Assembly (NCBI GenBank): GCA_030620095.1
Contig: JAUTXW010002098.1
Span: 333,460-397,459, forward strand
DNA: 64,000 nt
Origin: Kuschelorhynchus macadamiae
Lineage: Eukaryota > Arthropoda > Insecta > Coleoptera > Curculionidae
Direction: 5' to 3'
The notes below the pieces were generated by a model. That model saw only the letters and a program-made list of their open reading frames with translations, ran no database searches and was not told where the DNA came from. Shown one piece after another: positions 56,626 to 64,000 of the stretch. A program made the translations under genes and the position numbers. Numbering within the stretch: the stretch's first letter is position 1; each line of letters opens with the position of its first letter.

Positions 56626-58230
56626 CCTGTATTTTTCGTTAGCCCCGAGTTTGAGGTAAAGCGATTTTACCGATTTTTATGTATCAAATTTTGTCTTAAA
56701 ATTAATAAAAAAATGTACTTATTTTAAACACGCTTTAAAATTGGAACAAGTATTCTATAATTATTTATTTATTGCCTACAAAATTACAAATGTACTAAAA
56801 AAGTAAGCAAAAAAATGGTGTCAAATCTAATAAAAAAATGTTTAAATTAAAATTCACTGGCTAATATCCAGCAGCCAGTTGCAAAAGCTCTGAGAATCGG
56901 TATAAAGAATGTACAGAAACTTGTGCATGAAAAAAAAAACATAATTTGTTTCCGAAGAAAATTAAGAAATGTACACGAAATATTCAAAGGCAAAAGACTT
57001 AAGTTACAGTGCAAAAATGGATATTCATAATGCAATTTATGATTTATACACGTCAAACAGCGCAATGATCATTGGTGCTATTTCGACATCTAGAACTCGT
57101 TCTCCGTATGTTCCACAGATTTCTTCCAGTACTCCGGTGTAATATAATTTTATGAATCTTGCCAAACAATTTGCACTTCATCTGATGTAAGACCATCGTT
57201 CACGTGTTTTTCGTAATATGATTTTGCCCCGGCCCACACTAATTCTATTGCGTTAAACTGGCAATGGTAAGGCGGCAGTCGTAAAACCTCATGCCAATTT
57301 TCCCGTAATATTTCATCTACGGCATATATTGTTGGTTTTTTAATAGATTTTGCCATTGAAAGAAGTTCTTGTTTCAGCATATTTGATAAAGGATTTTGTT
57401 TTTGTTAGCCAGTCATAAATATCACTTTTCTTCTAGGATGAAGTAGGGTAGGTTGTTTATTTAAGATTCTTGAACGATAAGATACATGTACAGTGATTAA
57501 AGATGGAGCATCTAAATTTAGAAACAGTTGTCCTTTTAACCACTTTTCAAACAGTTTACAGTTCATAGTATCATGGTAGTCCATACTTCTCGTCTAAAAA
57601 TACAACTTTTCTAAATTTTGATTTAACATTTTCCGTGTATTTCTTTAAAAACTGGATACGCTGGCATAAAAATCTTCGATTACAGTCCTTTTTATATCGA
57701 AAACATAACATTTTTATTAATTTTGACAACGATTTTGGTCCAATTTCCAATATGCCTCGACTTTTTAAAGCTTCTTTTAAAACTTGAAGGGTTATATTAG
57801 TTTTTGAAGTGTATAAATCGTAAATTGCATTACGAACATCCATTGTCACTTAAGTCTTCTGTCTTTAGCTTTTTTCGTGTACATTTCTTAATCTTCTTCG
57901 GTAATATTTTATTACATTTAATACCATTTTTTTCGCTTGTGGATGCAAAAAACCCGAAAATTGTTTTCTATTACTCATTTTGTCACTGACTTGTCAATCT
58001 GACTTTGAAGTGACATTGCTCAAAGATTTTTGCAACTGCTGGTATTTACATGTTTATCCTCTTTTTTCATAGGAAAATATCATAGGTCTAATTCATCTTC
58101 CGGATCTTATGCGGAGGATATGATTACACGTAATAAAATAAAAACAAAACTTAAAAAGTTTGTCGTTTATAAATTGTATAACCCGCAAGATAATACTGCT
58201 TTTGACTATACCTACCTTACTATACTTCTT
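56626..58230 (-). mobile_element. DD82E-type element, copy B
   Basis: It matches copy A (13778-15960) from GAGTTTGAGGTAAAGCG at about 56647 to the block CGGAGGATATGATTACACG at 58111 and beyond. Internal deletions remove parts of the transposase. It has the same inverted N-terminal segment (about 56860-57057) as copy A, but lacks the (TA)n expansion and the hammerhead insertion. This comparison is what defines those two events. Confidence 0.75.
57060..57849 (-). pseudogene. DD82E-type transposase pseudogene (copy B)
   Basis: Minus strand: MTMDVRNAIYDLYTSKTNIT and LKEALKSRGILEIGPKSLSK (57849-57730), RYKKDCNRRFLC, and VVFLDEKYGLP (first Asp, 57600-57571), where a deletion follows. After broken sequence, 57380-57150 reads AKSIKKPTIYAVDEILRENW and LPPYHCQFNAIELVWAGAK (catalytic Glu). 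The second-Asp motif is disrupted near 57480. More deleted than copy A. Confidence 0.75.
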
Positions 58231-58406
58231 GCATGTAAGAATATTTCTGATTCTTTAATAAACATTACTCAGTTAAACATATCCTCCAAACCTATTTACA
58301 GGGGGGTACTATAAGTTTCATTTCATTTAAAAATTATCCACCATGTCGAAGTCCGTTAGATATTTATAGAAAAAGGTTCAAAAAAAAAGTTATTTTTAAA
58401 TTATTG

Positions 58407-59457
58407 CAGTGGCGGCTCGCCAGCGGAAGCAAGGGAAGCATTACTTCCCCTAAAATAATCCAGCAAAAATAAAAAAAGTGTTACAATTTAATTTTTTACC
58501 AATTTTCACTTTTTACTTTTCCGATCATTTAAATTTTTCGGCTTCCGAGTCATCCTTTCAATTTTACCTAAACGTACGTCAAATCGGCACGCCCGGATTA
58601 GTTTTCATAAGTCCTTAGTCGAACGAGATGCGACTATGAACAAACGGCAGTATATATAACTATGACGAAATATGATTCCGTTCGATGAATTATAGAGGCC
58701 AAAGATAGGCAACCAAACATATCAAGCCTATCAAATTTGCTTTAAATTTTCTCTACTGTATTACTGGCTGGAAGCATCCGAGAAAATTGGTTCCTATGTG
58801 CTTTTGCCGTATTGCCGATGGCAGAGTAAGAGAGAGGAGAGGAAAATTTCAAATTAAAGCAGTTCACTGTTCAGCGAATTTGTGATACGCGTTTGCCATA
58901 TAGATTTATTAGATTTTGCCGTTGTTGCTATTATTATTTAAAATAGGTGGTTTTTAGTTTAGTTATTTGTTTTATAGACTAGTGGCAATGTATCCAGTGT
59001 ATGACCAAGTATGTATTTTAATGGAAACACCGTTCTCAAGGTGGACAGACCAGGACAAGAAGGATTTTTTAAATACAGAAAAACCAACACCCGTGTTAGA
59101 AATAATCACACAGACAAAATCAAAAAACAAAGTTGTGTCGCAGAAGTTCCGTAAAGAGTGGTATTCCGAAAATAAGTGGTTATGCGGTAGTTTTTATTTA
59201 AATAAGGGTTTTTGTTTTCCCTGTTTAATTATAAGCATAAAATTAAATGTCTGGCGTGAGGAGGGATTTTGTGATTTTGCCAATGCGGCACGCAGTTTCC
59301 ACAGGCATGGAGGTTCATCAGAACATATACGTTGTGCGTTAGGAATTTCAAAACGGCAGGAGAATGTAAGTAGAATTGAGGATGCTTTAAAAGAAAATTC
59401 TAGGCTATACATTAAGCAATACAACGAGAACGTGCATATTAATAGACGCTTTATGCA
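58407..59457 (+). mobile_element. hAT element 5' end with TTF-type zinc-finger ORF
   Basis: The terminus CAGTGGCGGCTCGCCAGCGG is at 58407. AATTATTG (58399-58406) is the likely left copy of the target duplication. After about 560 bases of non-coding DNA, an ORF from 58967 (or Met at 58988) encodes FSRWTDQDKKDFLN, FRKEWYSENKWLCGSFYLNK, GFCFPCLIIS and HRHGGSSEHIRCALGI. This is the CG-CFPC-H/H zinc-finger region at the N-terminus of ZMYM1/TTF-type hAT transposases. The ORF is cut at about 59457 (YNENVHINRRFMQL) by the LINE that follows. The catalytic domain may continue past the window. Confidence 0.8.
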
Positions 59458-59486
59458 ACTACCCATTCGCGCAGTGCTTTCTAAAT

Positions 59487-61133
59487 ATGGCTGAATACAA
59501 GTGTGACAATTGCCGTAAAGAGTTTTCAGAGAAAGACAAATACAATAAACTTCGTTGTAGTGGCGAGTGTAAACGATCTTTTTGCATGAATTGCACGGGC
59601 CTTGATAAGGCTACCACAAAAATCTTGATATTACAAAAATCAACCCACCTCCGATTTTTCTGCGCCCTGTGCGACTCCCCTAGTTTGAAATATGTCAACG
59701 ATAAAATCACAAAGGTATCTCAAAATTTGATTCCACATGAACTTTTTGATTCTGTCGCAAACCGTGTATCTCAATTGTCAAGTAGTGTACCGACAATTTC
59801 TGAAAATGTATGAACATTTAGTGAAGAGTGAATCCAGGTGGGATCTCATGGAGAAAAAAATTGACGATATCCATAATCTCTCGAGGGAGTTTTCCGCTTA
59901 CAAACCAGATATGTTATTAAAGTCTCTAAGGGATATGGAACAGAATATTTTCAATATTTCCCAAATCCTCTTCAACAATGCCGAAGAAGTGATAAAAATC
60001 CAAGTACAGGACTCCTCTTCAATTGAATTAAAAGCAGGTATTGCTAACATTAAGAGCAACCTAACTTGTGTAACTGACTTGGTAAAGGAGTTATACTCCA
60101 AATATGAAAGCCAACATAAGTGTAAGCATATCAAAAATACATACCCTACCACCATACCCTTGCCTACACCAACTATGGAAACTACCTGCTCCACCGCCTC
60201 TACACAAACTGAGGTAACACCTACGGATATTCCCAGTACTACTGAAGGCTTCAGCAAGCTGGCTTGTAATAATACACAACGGTGGTGGCACTATGTAGTC
60301 GTAAGAAATCTTCCTGCAGGGTTTACGCCTAACAACATAGTTCACTACGTTAAGGAAAAGCTTGGGACTACAGAGTTTATTCGATGCTACCACCTAATCA
60401 ATCATATCTCAAATATTGATTTTAAAATTGGAACTCAGTCAAAAAAGTCAGCTGAAAAGCTTTTAGACAGCAATCTATGACCACATGGCGGTCAGCTGTA
60501 TCCGAACTTACAGAAAAATCTACACCGAACCTCCCACCTCCCTCCACACCGAAAAAACTGCCCACCAGCTCGAGCTCCGTCAGTTCACTGGTTGTCTCCT
60601 CTCCAATTTCTCAAAAGGGCACTATAATATCTTCTGACAAAGAGGCCATTGCTGCCTGCAAAGCAAATGTCTTGTTGAGCGACAACTGCTACAGTCTTTC
60701 CAAGAAAGCTCCTACTGACCAAGAACCTATTTTTGATCCAATGTCTCCCCCAACAGTGAAGCTTACGCGAACCGAAAAAAGTTCTCATAACCGTTTCCTC
60801 ATGTCTAGACTAAGAGAACCAGCCATTTTAAAGGCCTTCAAGTTATATCTCGCCTTCCTGCACGACCAACCTGCGCCAATTCACTTTGAAGGGTTTACAA
60901 ATACAAGCACCAGGCTGTTTTTGGCTTCTGAAGGCATTCCTATAGATTATAGAACCCTACATAAGATATATTTCGATTTTCATGCTGCTTACGGATTTAA
61001 CGCAGCAGAAGTGGAAGCGGATCTTGCAGCCTATGGATCCTACATATCTTCGGAGAGATCGATTCATCTTCAGAGGACCAGAGAATGCCATAAAAACTAT
61101 TTTACCAGCAATTCTCCCAAAAAAAATTTTTAG
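59487..61133 (+). pseudogene. LINE ORF1: PHD-like finger, coiled coil, RRM-like, unknown C-terminal part
   Basis: 59487-59813 encodes CDNCRKEF, CSGECKRSFCMNC and FFCALC, a Cys/His pattern like a PHD finger, as seen in ORF1 of CR1-group LINEs. After a frameshift near 59810, a helical segment (HLVKSESRWDLMEKKIDDIH) and a Pro/Thr-rich linker follow. Then VVVRNLPAGFTPNNIVHYVK at about 60297-60355 is an RNA-binding-like fold. Another frame (60477-61133) starts with a Ser/Pro-rich stretch. It ends in a 110-residue region (NRFLMSRLREPAILKAFKLY, FHAAYGFNAAEVEADLAAYG) that I do not recognise. The frame changes may be mutations or programmed. Confidence 0.65.
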
Positions 61134-61195
61134 AAAACACGACGTGTCCTGAGGAACTAGATTCCTCAAAACTTCCTGTTGTTACTAGTCTTAAT

Positions 61196-63935
61196 ATGGT
61201 TCTAATTAATATTGCTTCTCTAAGAAATAAAACTGACGAGTTGTACCTATTTCTGGAAGAATTGGAGTTCCCCCAACTTGTTGCAATTACTGAGCACTGG
61301 CTGAATCTAAACGAACCCTTTTATATTGAGAGGTATACCACAGTAGCTAGATATGACAAAAAAACTCAGCTCATGGAACACTGATTCTATCCCTAAATGG
61401 AGATTTCATGTCGGTATCTAAATATGATCATTTGTTAGCGGATTGCTCTTTTGAATTCTCTATAGTATATAATCAAAACCTTGATCTTTATGTAATTTGT
61501 ATTTATAGATCACCAAACTCTGATGTACAATCATTTTTAAATAGCCTGGTAAGTTTGCTAGACAGCCTACCGATTAAAGGTAAAAAAATTCTATGCGGGG
61601 ACTTTAATATTGACTATGCTACTGTTTGTGCCATCCAGAAATATCTAATTTCTATATTCGACTCTTTCGGTCTTTCAATGCATGTATCCTCGCCAACTAG
61701 AATTTCAAAAAACTCTTCTTCTATCATCGATTACATGGCGTCTGATTTTTCTCCATCAGAGGTGCAATCACAGGTCTATAACTCAGGTCTTTCCGATCAC
61801 GAGGCGGTAATTTCCAGGTTTAGTTTACCTATTAGGCCCTTACCAAGATCTCGCCATCGGGCAGAATTTTCTCGGCCGCAAATTTCTCAGTATTTCATAA
61901 TATTTGCTTTAACACCAATTGGAATTTTGAATCTGATAATGTCAACACAAACTTCAGAACTTTTTTAAATAAAACTTTAAGTGCTTTTAACAAGGCCTTC
62001 CCGCTTAAGAATATCAAACCTAAGCGGCATAAACCGTGGACCACGAAAGGAATACGAATTTCTGCTAAAAATATGCGCTCGCTCTCATATATAAAAAATT
62101 CACCGACTCCTTTCTTATTCTCGACTATATCTCTAATTATAGGATGATCTACACTACTCTTATTAAGTCAGCAAAAAAATTACACTACCGAAAACGTCTA
62201 ACAAACTCTAATAACGTTTCAAAAGAAACCTGGTCCATCATCAATAACCTCAGAAACAAATCAAACCCTGTGACTCAGATCTTGCCAGGGGCTAATGATC
62301 TAAATGATTATTTTATTAATGTAAGCAAAAATGTTACCTCTAGTATCTCGCCAAGTTTGGACCCTCTTTCGTTTCTCCCTCCTTCAAAAAATTTAGCTGA
62401 TAGCTTTTTCTTAAGTCCCGTTAGCAACACTGAACTATTGAAGGTAATACATAATATCAAAAGTAAATCTTCGTGTAGCACTGATGGCCTATCAATTAGA
62501 ATATTCCTGAACTTGCCACTCCCAGTCATAGAGGCCCTTACAACATTAATAAATGAGTCCTTTATAAAAGGTGTATTCCCTGATTGCCTTAAAACAGCTA
62601 TAATTATTCCACTTCATAAAGGCGGCGAAAAACCTAACTCTTGCAATTATCGCCCAATTGCACTACTACCAGTGCTATCAAAAATCATCGAAAGGCTACT
62701 GAAGAACCGTCTTATGCCATTTCTCCTGAAACATCAGATAATATCCCCGGAACCAACAAGTGCACCAGTGACGCCATGTTCACGTTGCTTAGAGGCGTCT
62801 ACTTATCTCTCAGAACAACCACCCAACTGCCTCAGTTTTTTGTGACTATGCGAAAGCCTTTGATTGTGTTAGTCATGAAATTCTGATAAAACAAACTAAA
62901 TTTTTATGGAATTCGTGGTACTTCTTTAAATTGGTTCAAATCTTATCTTGGAAAAAGGCAACAACTTGTAAGGGCTAATGGTTCCGATTCTGATTGTAAG
63001 TTGATTACAAGTGGAGTCCCTCAAGGTTCAGTCTTGGGAAACCTATTCTTTTTTTGTTATACATTAATGATATCACGAACCTTAAAATTAATGGAAGAAT
63101 CTCCCTTTTTGCTGATGACACAAGCATAACATGGAGTGATTTTGATACAACGTCTTTACACTCTAGTATCTCCAAAGACTTGGTTATAATTAAGGCTTGG
63201 TCCGATTCCAATATGCTTTGTTTTAACGTCGATAAAACGGTGGCGTTATCTTATAAGGGAACTTTACAACCACTTCAGGTACATAACAGCAATATTGAAT
63301 ACGTAGAGTCGGTTAAATTCCTGGGTTTAAATATAAATAGCAACCTAAAATGGTCTAATCATATTGACACCTTAACTAAAAAACTTTCTACCGCCTGCTT
63401 CGCCATTCGATCAGTTTCAAAAGAACTAGACGTTCCTTCTGCCAGACTTACTTATTTCTCTTTATTTGAATCCCACCTCCGCTATGGCCTTCCGTTTTGG
63501 GGCTGCTGTACCACCGAGCAATTTCGTAGTATTTTTATGCTTCAAAAGAGAGCCATTCGTTATTTGTTTGGTCTAAATAATAGAGCTCACTGCCAATACT
63601 ATTTCAAAAAACATGAAATATTAACACTTCCTGCATTATTTATTTTGGAAACGGTATGTTTGCTGAGAAAACATATAAACACCCTCCCAGAAAGGCCACA
63701 ACATGTATACCCTACCAGAAACTCTAGGCATGATATTTATCTTCCCATTCCTTCCACAGAATTAATAAAAAAATCAATTATTTACAACGCCATAAAACTT
63801 TACAACAATCTGCCAGTACATTTAAAATCTATCCCTATGCTTGCACAATTTCGAAAAAACACCAAAGCATACCTCATTGAGAGACCATTTTACAGCGTCA
63901 ATGATTTTTTTTTTTCAGTGAGTAAATCTCTTTAA
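61196..63935 (+). pseudogene. LINE ORF2: endonuclease and reverse transcriptase
   Basis: Endonuclease blocks: INIASLRNKTDEL (61202-61240), LVAITEHWL (catalytic Glu, 61280-61305), VICIYRSPNSD (61495-61525), ILCGDFNIDYA (61590-61620), SSSIIDYMASDF (61716-61750) and GLSDHEAVIS (61790-61815). RT blocks: CSTDGLSIRIFL, IIIPLHKGGEKPNSCNYRPI (62601-62660), LPVLSKIIERLLKNRLMPFL, a broken CDYAKAFDCVSHEIL (62843-62885), a broken GVPQGSVLG (63013-63040) and RISLFADDTSITW (63098-63135, FADD intact), then VKFLGLNINSNLKWSNHID. The C-terminal domain has FESHLRYGLPFWGCC and LQKRAIRYLFGL. Frameshifts at about 61384, 61970, 62740 and 62890 inactivate it. Confidence 0.85.
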
Positions 63936-64000
63936 TTGTCACTAAACTCGCTTGTTTACTTAACTTTTGTGAGTCATGTCAACTCGTAGCATAGAATTTT

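Larger units (their letters stand above)
59458..63990 (+). mobile_element. Near-full-length CR1/L2-group LINE inserted in hAT
   Basis: It begins right after the hAT reading frame stops (59458) and has a very short 5' leader before the ORF1 ATG at 59487. It contains ORF1 (59487-61133, three frames) and ORF2 (61196-63935). The last ORF2 frame is open for 293 codons. The 3' UTR begins after 63935 and the tail is not reached with certainty inside the window. The limited number of frameshifts makes it the youngest LINE here. Confidence 0.8.

Overview
This is a eukaryotic, AT-rich genomic window that most likely comes from an insect. The evidence is one exon of an insect-type beta-adrenergic-like octopamine receptor, plus transposon families typical of arthropods: Tc1/mariner of several catalytic types, Transib, hAT, Penelope, and R2-, RTE-, CR1/L2- and I-like LINEs. 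A beetle with a large genome fits the mixture, but the species cannot be fixed from the sequence. Nothing prokaryotic is present: no operons, CRISPR array or intact rRNA.

The only clear host gene is at 25248-26335 on the minus strand. It is a 1,088-base exon with a splice acceptor, a short 5' leader carrying a small upstream ORF, the start codon, five transmembrane helices of the receptor and a consensus donor. The exon(s) for TM6-TM7 should lie further left and were not found. A more GC-rich block just past the donor holds a near-perfect RFX X-box.

Layout. 0.3-8.0 kb: an RT remnant, then a CR1/L2-type LINE split by mariner ends and a frameshifted Transib (RAG1-like) transposase. 8.2-9.9 kb: a small foldback MITE and a LINE RNase H remnant whose tail is tandemly duplicated (483 bp). 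10.3-12.5 kb: a complete Tc1/mariner element with DD82E spacing. 13.2-15.96 kb: a (TA)n array and a second DD82E-type element, which carries a 139-bp insertion encoding a hammerhead ribozyme. 16-17.1, 26.5-31.6, 50.2-51.7 and 53.4-54.5 kb: a modular foldback-like repeat family built of ~130-160 bp units (called R here). 17.1-24.4 kb: several dead LINEs and a 115-bp tandem repeat. 24.6-26.4 kb: hAT end and receptor exon. 33.1-38.1 kb: Penelope-like elements with a GIY-YIG endonuclease, mariner scraps and a tRNA-like sequence. 38.4-49.35 kb: nested DD41D mariner-type elements with very long terminal inverted repeats; one is interrupted by an RTE LINE and another sits inside a hAT element with an intact 8-bp target duplication. 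52.2-53.4 kb: LINE remnant. 54.4-56.6 kb: a recent tandem duplication of a widespread arthropod repeat. 56.6-58.2 kb: second copy of the DD82E-type element. 58.4-59.46 kb: hAT 5' end and zinc-finger exon. 59.46-63.95 kb: the youngest-looking LINE.

Apart from the receptor, the genes do not form a pathway. The window is a stratified record of transposon insertions into transposons. The most unusual signals are the hammerhead-bearing insertion, the inverted copies of N-terminal transposase sequence behind both DD82E families, the 0.46-0.78 kb TIRs on DD41D elements, and the modular foldback family.
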